NCBI GenBank assembly: GCA_944368925.1
Contig: CALVXG010000005.1
Coordinates: 124,001-188,000 of the forward strand
Direction: 5' to 3'
DNA length: 64,000 nt
From: an uncultured Clostridia bacterium
GTDB taxonomy: Bacteria > Bacillota > Clostridia > Christensenellales > Borkfalkiaceae
Of the stretch, positions 49,672 through 58,870 are shown one piece after another; the stretch's first letter is position 1, and each line of letters starts with the position of its first letter. The position numbers and the translations under genes are program-made. The notes beneath the pieces were generated by a model, which ran no database searches, was not told the origin of the DNA, and worked only from the letters and a program-made list of their open reading frames with translations.

Positions 49672-51498
49672 TCAGCCCTCCCCGACCGCGTCCAGCACGG
49701 CCTCGGATATGTCTGCGTCCGAATTGTCTTCTTCCGTCGTCTGCATTTTGTATATTTCCGCAAACCTGCCGTTCTTTTTCACCATCTCCGCAAACGTGCC
49801 GCGCTCGATGATCTCCCCGTCCTGCATGTACAGAATTTCGTCGCAGTCCGCCACGCTCGATACCCTGTGCGCCGCGATCAGTATGGTTCGGTCGGGATAA
49901 TTTTCCTTGATCGTCTGCATCAGCTTGCGCTCCGTCGTCGCATCCAGCGCGCTCGACGCATCGTCCAGCACCAGCACGGGCGCATTTTTCAAAAGCGCTC
50001 GCGCGATCGAGATCCTCTGCTTCTGTCCGCCCGATAGCCCGAGCCCCTTTTCGCCCACGATCGTCTCGAATCCCTGCGGCAGCGAACGTATGAACCGCCC
50101 CGCCTGCGCCTGCTCCGCCACGCGCATCACCGTCTCTTTGTCTATGTTCGGCGCATAAAACGCAATGTTCGCGTCGATCGTGTTCGAGAACAGGAAAACA
50201 TCCTGGAAGACGTACGCAAATTCGTTGCGAAGATCGTCCAGCTCAAAATTGCGGATGTCTTCCCCGTTGATCTCGATATCCCCGCTCGTCACGTCGTAAA
50301 TGCGCACCAGCGATTTGAGCAGAACGCTCTTCCCGCTCCCCGTGCCGCCCATGATCCCGACTTTCTTTCCGTACGGAATGCTGAGCGATACGTTCTTGAG
50401 AAGAAACTTTCCGTCTTCCGCCACCGATATGTTCTTCACTTCTATGTTCGGCACCGACCTGATCTTATCCGGCTTGTTCGGCTCCGGTATCTTCGTCTTG
50501 CGCTCCAAAAATTCCCGCACGCGGCTGCCCGATACCAAGCTGTACTGGAACTGATAACTCGCATTGCTGATCTGCGTAAGATAATCCATGATCCGCAAAA
50601 CATATGTGACGCTTGCCGTCATGATGCCGATCCCGAACTTGCCCCAGAAAACCATCAGCGTCCCGATCACGATCGTCGTTATGTACGCAAATTGCCGTAT
50701 CGTGTTGAAAATCATCCCGAACTTCGCCGATACGTCCACCTGGTCACAATACGCCTTTCGGAAATTTTCGTTTACACGGTCAAATTTGTTCTCCTCCAGC
50801 TCCTCGTTCGCAAACGACCGCACCAACCGCACCGCATCGATATTCTCCTGCACCGTCAGGTTCATCTCCGCGTTCCGCTTTCGGATCTCCGTCGATACCC
50901 GCCGCGCCGCCTTCATGTACTTCGACAGCGCAAACAACAAAACGGGCGCCATCACCGCAGGCAAGATCAGCATGTACGCACTGTTCATCGCAAGAATGAT
51001 GCACGTCACGATCAATACATAAAAGCCGTCTCCTATCAGCAAAAGAACACGGCAATATAATTCTTTGAATGTGATAATGTCCGACGAGAGAGTCGCCAGC
51101 AAATCGCCCGTATTGTACGACGCTACGGTCGAGCTGTCCAACTCCACAAGTTTTTTGTACGATATATCGCGAAGCTCGTTTTCAAACGCAAGCCCGTTGT
51201 ACTGGAATAGTACGTTCCGCAAGTATATGATCCCCTCACGAAAGACCTCCAATCCGCCATATACGCACGCAAGAACAATAAAAAGTTCCTTCGTTTCGGG
51301 TTCTCCGAATCTGAGCAGAAAATCAAATACACCGTCGCTCTTCATCCCCTGAAAATTGAGAATGTAATCCACAAACATCGCGCCGATCAACGGCAACAGT
51401 ATATCGACCGTAAGTCCGATAAACCCGATCAGCTGACAAAATACCGCACACGGGACATGCTTCTTCCAATAACGCCACCCGAATCGGAATACACTCAT
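49672..51498 (-). CDS. ABC exporter half-transporter, degenerate-site partner
   Basis: 608 residues with exporter transmembrane domain (about 15-310) and NBD: Walker A GGTGSGKS, signature LSGGQKQRISIAR, and a Walker B ending in VLVLDDASSALD, where the usual catalytic Glu is Asp, a common mark of the degenerate half of heterodimeric exporters. First gene of the operon. A promoter is 32 bp upstream. The C-terminal tail after FAEMVKKN is longer than usual and acidic (TTEEDNSDAD). Confidence 0.93.
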   Translation of the reverse strand: MSVFRFGWRYWKKHVPCAVFCQLIGFIGLTVDILLPLIGAMFVDYILNFQGMKSDGVFDFLLRFGEPETKELFIVLACVYGGLEVFREGIIYLRNVLFQYNGLAFENELRDISYKKLVELDSSTVASYNTGDLLATLSSDIITFKELYCRVLLLIGDGFYVLIVTCIILAMNSAYMLILPAVMAPVLLFALSKYMKAARRVSTEIRKRNAEMNLTVQENIDAVRLVRSFANEELEENKFDRVNENFRKAYCDQVDVSAKFGMIFNTIRQFAYITTIVIGTLMVFWGKFGIGIMTASVTYVLRIMDYLTQISNASYQFQYSLVSGSRVREFLERKTKIPEPNKPDKIRSVPNIEVKNISVAEDGKFLLKNVSLSIPYGKKVGIMGGTGSGKSVLLKSLVRIYDVTSGDIEINGEDIRNFELDDLRNEFAYVFQDVFLFSNTIDANIAFYAPNIDKETVMRVAEQAQAGRFIRSLPQGFETIVGEKGLGLSGGQKQRISIARALLKNAPVLVLDDASSALDATTERKLMQTIKENYPDRTILIAAHRVSSVADCDEILYMQDGEIIERGTFAEMVKKNGRFAEIYKMQTTEEDNSDADISEAVLDAVGEG

Positions 51499-51529
51499 AC
51501 AAGTTCCCTCACTCGTTGATTGTGTCTTT

Positions 51530-51557
51530 ATTTTACTTAATATTTTTCATTTGTCAA
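51530..51557 (-). promoter_or_regulatory. Promoter of the exporter-tautomerase-mrp operon
   Basis: TTGACA (plus 51552-51557), 16 bp, TAAAAT (51530-51535). The surrounding DNA up to 51650 is very A/T-rich and shows no gene. Confidence 0.8.
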
Positions 51558-51711
51558 CGTTTTGAATTAACTTTTTTATTTTATTTTTTTATTCAACGAT
51601 TTTTACAAATATGTCTGTTAAAATTGCACTCTGAACGCTCATATTTGCACTATTTTTCAATGCCCGCCTAAAAGCCCGTCCCTGTAGATGCGCCCGTCTT
51701 CGGCAATACAA

Positions 51712-51750
51712 AAAGGAGGCGGGCGGCGCATTCTGCGCCGCCCGCCTGAT
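51712..51750 (-). terminator. Terminator of the FtsX-regulator operon
   Basis: AGGCGGGCGGCGCA and its complement, a 14-bp stem with a TTC loop, followed on the minus strand by CCTTTTTG; directly after the DtxR-type gene. Confidence 0.9.
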
Positions 51751-51772
51751 AAAGTTTTGCATGGCAAGCCGC

Positions 51773-52159
51773 TCAGGCTTTTTCTTCTTTGAAAGCCTGC
51801 GCCCTGCCGTTGAATTTTTTGATCGCCGCAAACGTGGCATCGCTGATCAGATGCTCCATTCTGCACGCGTCCGTTTCGGCCGTCTTTGCGTCGACGCCCA
51901 ATCTTTCCAGAAACGCCGTCAATTCCTTATGCTTGGCAAACACCTGCTCCGCATATGCCGCACCGCTTTCGGTCAGATGAATATGATTGTCGACGACGTT
52001 TACGTATCCCTTTCCCGTCAGAATGCGCATCGCCTTCGTGACCGCGGGTTTGGACACTTTCAGTTCCCGCGCCACTTCCACCGAATGCACGTCTTTTTGC
52101 CGCGCCGAAAGCCGAAGGATCGCTTCCAGATAATCTTCGCCCGATTCGTTGTCTATCAT
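51773..52159 (-). CDS. DtxR/MntR-family metal-dependent regulator
   Basis: 128 residues from ATG 52159. N-terminal winged helix-turn-helix (SGEDYLEAILRLSARQKDVHSVEVARELKVSKPAVTKAMRIL in outline) followed by the dimerisation/metal domain with HIHLTESGAAYAEQVFAKHKEL and DACRMEHLIS, where Glu, Cys and His lie at the usual metal-ligand positions. No SH3-like C-terminal domain, as in MntR. The start overlaps the stop of the MarR-type gene (ATGA), so the two regulators are made together. Confidence 0.88.
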   Translation of the reverse strand: MIDNESGEDYLEAILRLSARQKDVHSVEVARELKVSKPAVTKAMRILTGKGYVNVVDNHIHLTESGAAYAEQVFAKHKELTAFLERLGVDAKTAETDACRMEHLISDATFAAIKKFNGRAQAFKEEKA

Positions 52160-52623
52160 TCCTCTCCCTCCGCTTTGTCCGGCCTGCATTTTTTCGGATC
52201 CAGCAATACGTTGCAGTCTACCGTCTTCTTCAGAAGACGCGTCAGATCCAGTATGTCTTCCTCGCCCAGCACTTCGACATACAAGTCGAAATACTTCAGC
52301 AAAAAGTCATACTTCTCCTTCAGCGCGCGCCGTCCCGCTTCCGTCAGCATTACGTCCATCTTCCGACGGTCGTCCGACGCGATCTCCATCTCGACATACC
52401 CCTTGCCGCGCAGCGCGCGCAAAATGTTCGCCGCACGCGCCCTGCTCACTTGCAGATTGTCGCTGATCTGCGAAGGCGTCACCCTCTCAACCCCGCAGGT
52501 GTTCAGATACCACAGCGCCGCCGTTTCTCCTTCCACAAATTCCTGCAAATGACCGATGATGTCCATCTTCGTCATCCGCCACAATTCACGGATCAGTCCG
52601 TCCCTCACTTCTCTTTTATCCAT
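52156..52623 (-). CDS. MarR-family transcriptional regulator
   Basis: 155 residues with a winged helix core: VTPSQISDNLQVSRARAANILRALRGKGYVEMEIASDDRRKMDVMLTEAG in outline, containing the DDRRK wing typical of MarR. Two cysteines near the C-terminus (VDCN, KKCRP). It lies between the ABC transporter genes and the DtxR-type gene and probably controls its own operon. Ligand unknown. Confidence 0.88.
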   Translation of the reverse strand: MDKREVRDGLIRELWRMTKMDIIGHLQEFVEGETAALWYLNTCGVERVTPSQISDNLQVSRARAANILRALRGKGYVEMEIASDDRRKMDVMLTEAGRRALKEKYDFLLKYFDLYVEVLGEEDILDLTRLLKKTVDCNVLLDPKKCRPDKAEGEE

Positions 52624-52641
52624 TTCTGCGAATTCCTCCGC

Positions 52642-55272
52642 TCATTCGTTGGATTTCAATGACTCCGCCATATTGATCCTGTTCAGCTTTATCAGCATAA
52701 AGGCGTACACCAGCGCCGCAAACGCCAGCGTCAGCAAAAACGCCCACAAATAACTCCAGCCGCTGATCACCCTGCCGAACATCATCGCCACGCTGTTCAC
52801 CCTGTCTATGATAAACAGATGCAACAGCATACCGAGCAACAGCCCGAACAGCGTTCCCGCTATCGTCAGAATGGCGCTTTCACGGTAAATATACCCCGCA
52901 ACTTCCCATTTTCTGTACCCGAGAACCCGCAGCGTCGCAATTTCACGCCTGCGCTCGTCTATGTTGATGTTCGTCAGATTGTACAGCACGATTGCCGCCA
53001 ACGCTCCCGCGCTGATCACAAGAATCGCTATGACAAGCCCCATCGTCGAACTCAGCCCTTCCATCGTTTCCTGCGAAGAATACGTGAATTCCACGCTCTG
53101 CACTTCCACTCCGTTCGTGCCGTTCCCCGAAAGGATCTCTTTCGTGATCTCATCCGTCTCGCTCTCCGCCGCGCCCGATTTCACCAAAAGTACGTTGTGC
53201 GACTCCACAGCACCGAACAGAGATTCATATGCCGTCTTGCCGATATACACATAGCTCCCCGTATAGTTCTCACAAACGGCACTTACCTTTACCGCCACGG
53301 GCGTTCCGCCCGAATGACTGTAATAGATCGTGTCCCCCGCTCCGATCCCGTATACGATCGCTATATTCTCCGGCAATACGACGGAACCCGCTTCCTCCGA
53401 CGTCTTTATTATAGCAGAATTTTTCCGTTCGTGCAAGCTGACAAACGAATTAAATTGCGAATCGTCTTCCACCACGTACAGATCCACCGTCTCGCTGGAA
53501 GCGCCGCTCCCCTCGCCGAGTATCAGCCGCCCGCTCTCCATGTACACAGGCAGATATTTCTCTCCTTCCTGCTCCGACCCGCCGATAAATTCGCGCAGCG
53601 CTCCGTCCGCATCCGCAACGTCGCCCGTATACTCGATCACCGTATCGTACAGCAAAACTTTTCCGTATTGCAGCTGTGTAACCGCGTTGACCGAATCGTT
53701 CAATCCGAAACCCGTCAGAATCAGCGCCGTACAACCCATGACCGACACGATCGTCAAAATCATGTTCTTTTTGTAACGGAATATGTTGCGGATCGTCGCC
53801 TTCCATTTGAATTTCAACGGCTTCCACAAAAATCCGACCCGCTCCAACAAAATGCGCTTGCCGGGCTTCGGCGCCTTCGGCTGCATCAGATTGGAAGGCT
53901 TCTCTTTCAGCGAATTGCGGCACGCTCCCCACGTCACGAGAACCGTTCCCAAAAGCGCTATGCCGAATACCGCTACCGCAAACACCCAGCTGAACCCCAG
54001 CGACAGCGACGGCAGTTGATACATCGTCTCGTACGCACGCCAGAACACCGACGGCAGCAACGCAAATCCGCACAAAATACCGCCTATGCAACCGATGATG
54101 CTGGCAAGACAGCAATAGATCAGATATTTGCTCATGATCCTGCCGCGGCTGTACCCCAGCGCCTTGAACGTACCGATCTGTATCCTGTCTTCGTCGACCA
54201 TGCGCGTCATCGACGCCAGCGCCACCAGCGCCGCCACAAAAATAAAGAATACAGGGAATATCCCCGCTATGTTTTCCACTTTCTCCGCGTTCAGATCAAA
54301 GCTCACATAACTTACGTTCGTGCTCGCCCGATCCAGTACATACCACTGCGCATCCGGAATGCCCGCCAGCATCTCTTTTTGCTCCTGCGTCAGCATCCCG
54401 CCCAGCTTATCCGCAAGGCCGCGCAGATTTTCCACTACCTTGTTCAGCGAGGCACTCTGTGTCTTTCCCAACGCTTCCAGTTCGTTCGCCTTTTCCAGTA
54501 CGTAATTCTTGTAACCGTCGCGGAATCGGCTGTACCCGTCCGCGCCCTTTATCCTGATCCAGCAATCTGTGCATACGATCTTCGCCGTGTCTTCCCCGAG
54601 AAGAGGATTCTCAAAATAGGAAAACAAACTTCCCTCTTTCTGCAGATCGTACATGTCTTCCGAATACCCGTACACGACCGTCCCGATCGCTCCCGTCCCG
54701 AGCGAGGTCGTCTCCCGACCGTCCAAATAATAGTAATCGGGCGAGGTCACGATCCCCACGACTTCAAATTCCGTCTGCTTATAGACGTCCCCGTACGTCG
54801 ATTCGTCCGTGTCCAACACAAGTTTCGTCCCGATCTGTATCTTTTCGAATCGGTTCGTCGAACGGATCGCCACAACTTCGTCCGCACCCTTTTGCGGCAG
54901 CCTTCCCTCCGTCAGCGTCAACGTGTTCAGATACCCGCCGTCAAGATCCAGCCCGACAAACCTGCCCACAACTTCCTTCCCGTTTATTTCGATCTGCGCA
55001 TCCGTGGATATGACTTCCGTCACGTCCTCGACAACTTCCGATCCCTTCAGCGCTTCCACGTCTTCCTGCGTCAGCCCGAGCGTTCCCTTTACCGTAACGT
55101 CCGATGCGTTCAGTCGGGTATAATACCCGTCCATCGTGTTCTTCATGTCCGGCGTCGCCTGCATGACACCGATCAGAAATCCGACCCCCAGCGCGATGAT
55201 CGCCATGATCGCAATAAATCTTCCGAATCCCGTCGTAAATTCTTTCGCTATGTTTTTATTGAATTTTTTCAT
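52642..55272 (-). CDS. FtsX-type ABC transporter permease (MacB-like, double)
   Basis: 876 residues. An N-terminal membrane helix (about 17-36) and a large extracellular domain lead to a first FtsX domain (around 330-470), then a second membrane segment, another extracellular domain with repeated E-V-V and G-x-G-D motifs, and a C-terminal FtsX domain ending in helices with ATLRVLGYRKWEVAGYIYRESAILTIAGTLFG. Such permeases with LolD-type ATPases move lipoproteins, export peptides, or act as sensors without classical transport. Gap of 33 bp to the ATPase gene. Confidence 0.92.
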   Translation of the reverse strand: MKKFNKNIAKEFTTGFGRFIAIMAIIALGVGFLIGVMQATPDMKNTMDGYYTRLNASDVTVKGTLGLTQEDVEALKGSEVVEDVTEVISTDAQIEINGKEVVGRFVGLDLDGGYLNTLTLTEGRLPQKGADEVVAIRSTNRFEKIQIGTKLVLDTDESTYGDVYKQTEFEVVGIVTSPDYYYLDGRETTSLGTGAIGTVVYGYSEDMYDLQKEGSLFSYFENPLLGEDTAKIVCTDCWIRIKGADGYSRFRDGYKNYVLEKANELEALGKTQSASLNKVVENLRGLADKLGGMLTQEQKEMLAGIPDAQWYVLDRASTNVSYVSFDLNAEKVENIAGIFPVFFIFVAALVALASMTRMVDEDRIQIGTFKALGYSRGRIMSKYLIYCCLASIIGCIGGILCGFALLPSVFWRAYETMYQLPSLSLGFSWVFAVAVFGIALLGTVLVTWGACRNSLKEKPSNLMQPKAPKPGKRILLERVGFLWKPLKFKWKATIRNIFRYKKNMILTIVSVMGCTALILTGFGLNDSVNAVTQLQYGKVLLYDTVIEYTGDVADADGALREFIGGSEQEGEKYLPVYMESGRLILGEGSGASSETVDLYVVEDDSQFNSFVSLHERKNSAIIKTSEEAGSVVLPENIAIVYGIGAGDTIYYSHSGGTPVAVKVSAVCENYTGSYVYIGKTAYESLFGAVESHNVLLVKSGAAESETDEITKEILSGNGTNGVEVQSVEFTYSSQETMEGLSSTMGLVIAILVISAGALAAIVLYNLTNINIDERRREIATLRVLGYRKWEVAGYIYRESAILTIAGTLFGLLLGMLLHLFIIDRVNSVAMMFGRVISGWSYLWAFLLTLAFAALVYAFMLIKLNRINMAESLKSNE

Positions 55273-55305
55273 GACTGCATCCCCTCCCGGTTGTACGCCC
55301 GCCGC

Positions 55306-56007
55306 TTACCACTCGATCACAGACACGTCCGCAGGATTTTCGTTTACCTCTTCCGCCGATACCTTGCCGTTCTTGATGTGAATCACCCTGTCCGCCATCT
55401 GCGTGATCGCCTGGTTGTGCGTGATCACGATGACCGTCTTCTTGTTATTCCTGCACACGTCGTGCAGAAGCTTCAAAATACTCTTGCCCGTTTCATAATC
55501 CAGCGCCCCCGTCGGCTCGTCGCACAGCAACAGCTTCGGATTCTTCGCGATCGCCCGCGCGATCGATACCCTCTGCTGCTCGCCGCCCGAAAGCTGCGCA
55601 GGAAAATTGTTCATGCGATCCCCCAATCCGACATTTCTGAGCGTCTCCTCCGCGTCCAACGGATTCTTGCAGATCTCCGACGCAATCTCTACGTTCTCCT
55701 TCGCCGTCAGATTCTGTATCAGATTGTAAAACTGAAACACAAACCCGACGTCATACCGCCTGTAATCCGTCAGCTTCTTTTCGTTAAACGCACTCACTTC
55801 CACGCCGTCTACAAAAATCTTGCCGCCGCTCACTTCATCCATGCCGCCCAACATGTTCAGAACCGTCGTCTTCCCCGCGCCGCTCGGCCCCACAATTACG
55901 CAAAATTCCCCTTTCTCTATCGTAAAACTTACGCCGTCTGCCGCCTTGATCTTCGTACTCCCCATCGTGTAAACTTTGCTTACATCCTGAAATTCAACAA
56001 ACCGCAT
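55306..56007 (-). CDS. ABC transporter ATPase, LolD/MacB type
   Basis: 233 residues from ATG 56007, which is eight bases after GGGAGG. Motifs: Walker [10 protein letters not shown] (about 37-45), Q-loop [15 protein letters not shown], signature [14 protein letters not shown], Walker [13 protein letters not shown], and the VITHNQAI switch. The [10 protein letters not shown] segment and short chain are typical of the MacB/LolD family. First gene of a four-gene operon (ATPase, permease, MarR, DtxR) with its own strong promoter. Confidence 0.95.
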   Translation of the reverse strand: MRFVEFQDVSKVYTMGSTKIKAADGVSFTIEKGEFCVIVGPSGAGKTTVLNMLGGMDEVSGGKIFVDGVEVSAFNEKKLTDYRRYDVGFVFQFYNLIQNLTAKENVEIASEICKNPLDAEETLRNVGLGDRMNNFPAQLSGGEQQRVSIARAIAKNPKLLLCDEPTGALDYETGKSILKLLHDVCRNNKKTVIVITHNQAITQMADRVIHIKNGKVSAEEVNENPADVSVIEW

Positions 56008-56027
56008 AACGTCCTCCCTGTCATGCC

Positions 56028-56048
56028 CGGTCATATCTTTTATGACCG
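56028..56048 (-). promoter_or_regulatory. Inverted repeat in the leader of the FtsX operon
   Basis: CGGTCATA (56028-56035) and TATGACCG (56041-56048) flank TCTTT. It lies between the promoter and the ribosome binding site and could be an operator for the MarR or DtxR protein of the operon, or a hairpin in the leader. Confidence 0.5.
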
Positions 56049-56109
56049 AGTAACCTTTTATTATGACAATAGTGCAAATAATTTCTACTGCTAACTATCT
56101 TATGCTATC

Positions 56110-56138
56110 ATTATATGCCGTTTGCATAAAAAAGTCAA
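56110..56138 (-). promoter_or_regulatory. Promoter of the FtsX-regulator operon
   Basis: TTGACT (plus 56133-56138), 17 bp, TATAAT (56110-56115). Confidence 0.85.
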
Positions 56139-56301
56139 GGCCAGCCGTGTTAATTTTTCGTGAAAAATATCAAAAGACGTTGCACAGATCGATCACATTC
56201 TGCCACTTGCTTTTCCTGTTTCGCTTGACAAAAAAACGCGCCCCCTAAGCGGCGCGCCCTATGATTTGTTTTTCTGAAAAAACGCCCCCCTACTTCCTAA
56301 G

Positions 56302-56329
56302 TGCCCGCCGAAATATTTTAAGGCGGGCA
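56302..56329. repeat. Inverted repeat in the 56.1-56.4 kb gap
   Basis: TGCCCGCC and GGCGGGCA flank an A/T-rich loop. The rest of 56140-56370 holds a short GC-rich hairpin near 56236-56260 and no gene. Confidence 0.5.
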
Positions 56330-56370
56330 AAAAACGTAAGAAATGCAAATCGTTAAAAATGCGAAATAAA

Positions 56371-56425
56371 AAGGAACGGCAGAGAGCGGCGCGCCTTTTG
56401 CGCATTGCTCTCTGCCGTTCCCGCT
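56371..56425 (-). terminator. Terminator of the DUF378 gene
   Basis: GGAACGGCAGAGAGC and its perfect complement form a 15-bp stem, followed on the minus strand by TTTTTATTT, about 16 bp after the stop. Confidence 0.88.
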
Positions 56426-56440
56426 GCTCCTTTATTACGT

Positions 56441-56674
56441 TCAGGCGCGGTCGTCGCGTCTGTTCGTAAAACGAAGAATACCGTTTGCGAAGACGGTATA
56501 CACAATCAGCCAGATGGCAGCCAACGCTATGATCACGTATGTGATGATCGCGCCCACGCTGCGTTCCCCCATGAAAATCGCAGACACAAGGTTAAAATTG
56601 AAAATGCCGTACAATCCCCAGTTCACCGCACCCAGCAGGACGAGAATGTACGAAACAAGATTGGCAATAAACAT
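56441..56674 (-). CDS. DUF378 small membrane protein
   Basis: 77 residues from ATG 56674, preceded by AGGAGGT. The sequence begins MFIANLVSYILVLLGAVNWGLYGIFNFNLVSAIFMGE and has two membrane helices, the second around 45-65; the L-V-x-x-G-A-x-N-W-G-L pattern is the DUF378 (YuzA-like) signature. Function unknown. A longer frame upstream shows no similarity. A CATACT -10 with a GTATA -35 upstream suggests expression by a forespore-type sigma factor (see the promoter entry). Divergent from the 43-residue gene. Confidence 0.87.
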   Translation of the reverse strand: MFIANLVSYILVLLGAVNWGLYGIFNFNLVSAIFMGERSVGAIITYVIIALAAIWLIVYTVFANGILRFTNRRDDRA

Positions 56675-56695
56675 ATCGCTTTTACCTCCTGCGAG

Positions 56696-56724
56696 CAGTA
56701 TGCGCAAATCCGCCCGCTTTATAC
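56696..56724 (-). promoter_or_regulatory. Possible sigma-F/G promoter of the DUF378 gene
   Basis: GTATA (plus 56720-56724), 17 bp, CATACTG (56696-56702), close to the forespore consensus GHATR and CATHHTA. Confidence 0.45.
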
Positions 56725-56777
56725 GCGCCGACCGCGCTTTCTGTTTTATTTTTCTCCTCGCGAAATGCCGCCGCCTG

Positions 56778-56807
56778 TTATAAAAAAACGCTTTCCTGTG
56801 CATACTC
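56778..56807 (+). promoter_or_regulatory. Possible sigma-F/G promoter of the 43-residue gene
   Basis: TTATA (56778-56782), 18 bp, CATACTC (56801-56807). The -35 deviates in its first base. Confidence 0.35.
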
Positions 56808-56842
56808 CTTTATATAAAACTTCTCCGACGGAGGAAATCATC

Positions 56843-56974
56843 ATGCCGAAAAAGAAAAAAGAAAAGGTCAAAACGCTCACCGAAGAACAGTACAATCAAT
56901 ATTTAATGGCTCTCAAGGACGAGCGGCCGACCATGCTCATCGACAAAAACGGAAAACGCACGCCGCAAAAATAA
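56843..56974 (+). CDS. 43-residue basic protein
   Basis: MPKKKKEKVKTLTEEQYNQ starts a short, highly charged chain ending in KNGKRTPQK. No family was recognised. Evidence for a real gene: GGAGGA eight bases before the ATG, a plausible promoter 36 bp upstream, and an intrinsic terminator directly after the stop. The gene is divergent from DUF378. The composition (many Lys, no Cys, one central hydrophobic patch YLMAL) is compatible with a small nucleic-acid-associated or spore protein, but nothing proves it. Confidence 0.6.
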   Translation: MPKKKKEKVKTLTEEQYNQYLMALKDERPTMLIDKNGKRTPQK

Positions 56975-56986
56975 CGGCGCAAACAC

Positions 56987-57026
56987 GGACGGATAAAAAT
57001 TTTAAAAGATGCTCCGTCCTTTTTTA
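56987..57026 (+). terminator. Terminator of the 43-residue gene
   Basis: GGACGGA and TCCGTCC with an A/T-rich 19-nt loop and a six-T run. Confidence 0.75.
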
Positions 57027-57031
57027 TGACA

Positions 57032-57071
57032 CAGGCGGCGGCGCCCGAATTTTTCGGGCGCCGCCGCCTGC
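57032..57071 (-). terminator. Terminator of the second exporter operon
   Basis: GGCGGCGGCGCCCGAA and its complement form a 16-bp stem, adjacent to the stop of the ABC gene at 57075. The minus-strand T run is weak (TGTGTC), so it may act mainly as a 3' stabiliser. Confidence 0.65.
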
Positions 57072-57074
57072 CGT

Positions 57075-58868
57075 TTACTGCGCAAACTGCGAGTTATACA
57101 AACGATAGTAAAAGCCTTGTTTTTCCATCAGCTGTTCGTGCGTTCCCTGCTCGATCACCGCGCCGTGATTCATGACGAGAATCAGATCCGCGTCCAAAAT
57201 CGTGGACAGCCGATGCGCCACGATAAAGGACGTCCTGCCCTGCATGATCTTTTTGAACGCTTTCTGTATACGCATTTCCGTCATCGTGTCGATGTTGGAA
57301 GTCGCTTCGTCCAAAATCAGCATGGGCGGATTCGCAAGCATCACGCGCGCAATACACAACAGCTGCCGCTCGCCCTGCGAAATATTGACGTTCCCCGTCA
57401 GTACCGTGTCGTATCCTTTTTCCAGGTTCCTGATAAAAAAGTCGCAATACGCCGCTTTCGCCGCCGCTTCGATCTGCTCGCGCGAAGCGCCTTCGTTTCC
57501 GTACGCAATGTTCCACGCCACCGTCTCGCCCGCAAGAAAACTTTCCTGCAAAACCATGCCGAACATCTTTCGGTATTCGTCCAAAGGGATCGTCTTTGCG
57601 TCGATCCCATCCACATAGATCGTCCCCCCGTCCAGATCGTAAAACCGCATCAGAAGATTGATCAGCGTCGTCTTGCCGCAACCCGTCGGCCCGACGATCG
57701 CGATCTTGCTCCCCGCTTTTACGTCCACGTTAAGATTTTCGATGAGCTTTTGCGCGGGATCGTAAGAAAATCTCGCATTTTCGATGCGGATATCCCCGCG
57801 AACCTTTTCGATGCGGTTTTCCCCGTCCAGCTTTTCGCCCGGTTCGTCCACCACTTCGAAAACGCGCGCCGCCGAAGCAAACGCGTTCTGCAGCTGCGTG
57901 ATCACGTTGGAAATTTCATTGAACGGCTTCGTGTACTGGTTCGCGTAACTCAAAAACACCGAGAGCATGCCGACCGTAAATCCGCTCAGCGTCAGCGCCC
58001 CCAACTCTAAAACGCCGCCCGACTCCGCACTCAGAATACAGAAAATCGCTCCCAGCACGCCCACTACCGCGTAGATCACCGCGTTCACGAACCGCGTGCT
58101 CGGATTGGTCAGCGCCGAATAGTACTGCGCCCGCCAGCCGATATCGTACAGCCGCGCGTCGATCTCTTCGAATTTGTCGCAGGAAGCGCGCTCTTCGTTG
58201 AACAGTACAACCGTCTTCTGCCCGCCCAACATCTCTTTCACGTGCGCCGCCAACTCTCCCTGCACCCGCACTTGCTTTGTAAAACTGCGGAACGTCCGCT
58301 TGGTGATGAACGCCGCCACAAACAACGAAAGAGGCGTCAGTATTACCACCACCAATGCGATCAGATAGTTGATCACAAACATCACGACCAGCGTCGCCAA
58401 AATCGTCATCACGCCCGTAAACAACTGCGCCACACCCTGCAAAAGTCCGTCCGAAACAATGTCTACGTCCGTCACCACGCGCGCCATCACGTCGCCCTGC
58501 GCGTGCGTGTCAATGTATTTCACCCGCGAACCCGTAAGGCTCTGAAACGCATCGCGGCGCAAGTCTTTTACCAACTTATAGCAGAGGCTGTTGACGCAGT
58601 TCCCCAGCAATTTCTGCGAAAGGGAGGCCAGCAGCACGCACAGCGCAAACCCGACGACGAGCAGCCAGACTTTTTCAAACAGCTTGCTTTCCTCGAACAT
58701 GGCGTCGATCGCCCAGCCCGACAGCACCGGCCCCACCAGCACAAACGCCACGTACAAGATACTGAATATGACCGCGCCCGCCACATAGCCGCCGTACGGC
58801 CTGACGTAAGTCAGCAGACGGCGCGTGATCCCGCTCTTGAACTTCTTTTTGGATAAATCTCTGCCCAT
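57075..58868 (-). CDS. ABC exporter half-transporter (catalytic partner), second pair
   Basis: About 597 residues from ATG 58868, four bases after the stop of the partner gene. Six-helix exporter domain with YIDTHAQGDVMARVVTDVD, a coupling region common in this class, and NBD with Walker A GPTGCGKTT, signature ISQGERQLLCIAR, Walker B MLILDEATSNID with intact Glu, and the H-loop VAHRLSTI. The signature LSGGQ is replaced by ISQGE, as in many catalytic halves of heterodimers. The first two codons of a longer frame lie inside the upstream gene. Substrate unknown. Confidence 0.92.
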   Translation of the reverse strand: MGRDLSKKKFKSGITRRLLTYVRPYGGYVAGAVIFSILYVAFVLVGPVLSGWAIDAMFEESKLFEKVWLLVVGFALCVLLASLSQKLLGNCVNSLCYKLVKDLRRDAFQSLTGSRVKYIDTHAQGDVMARVVTDVDIVSDGLLQGVAQLFTGVMTILATLVVMFVINYLIALVVVILTPLSLFVAAFITKRTFRSFTKQVRVQGELAAHVKEMLGGQKTVVLFNEERASCDKFEEIDARLYDIGWRAQYYSALTNPSTRFVNAVIYAVVGVLGAIFCILSAESGGVLELGALTLSGFTVGMLSVFLSYANQYTKPFNEISNVITQLQNAFASAARVFEVVDEPGEKLDGENRIEKVRGDIRIENARFSYDPAQKLIENLNVDVKAGSKIAIVGPTGCGKTTLINLLMRFYDLDGGTIYVDGIDAKTIPLDEYRKMFGMVLQESFLAGETVAWNIAYGNEGASREQIEAAAKAAYCDFFIRNLEKGYDTVLTGNVNISQGERQLLCIARVMLANPPMLILDEATSNIDTMTEMRIQKAFKKIMQGRTSFIVAHRLSTILDADLILVMNHGAVIEQGTHEQLMEKQGFYYRLYNSQFAQ

Positions 58869-58870
58869 CG

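Noticed and set aside
52819-56094. Very long plus-strand ORF (1091 codons) across the FtsX transporter operon
   Set aside because: It is the antisense shadow of two well-recognised genes on the minus strand. Its translation is rich in Arg, His and Pro and shows no family motif, as expected from a high-GC opposite strand.
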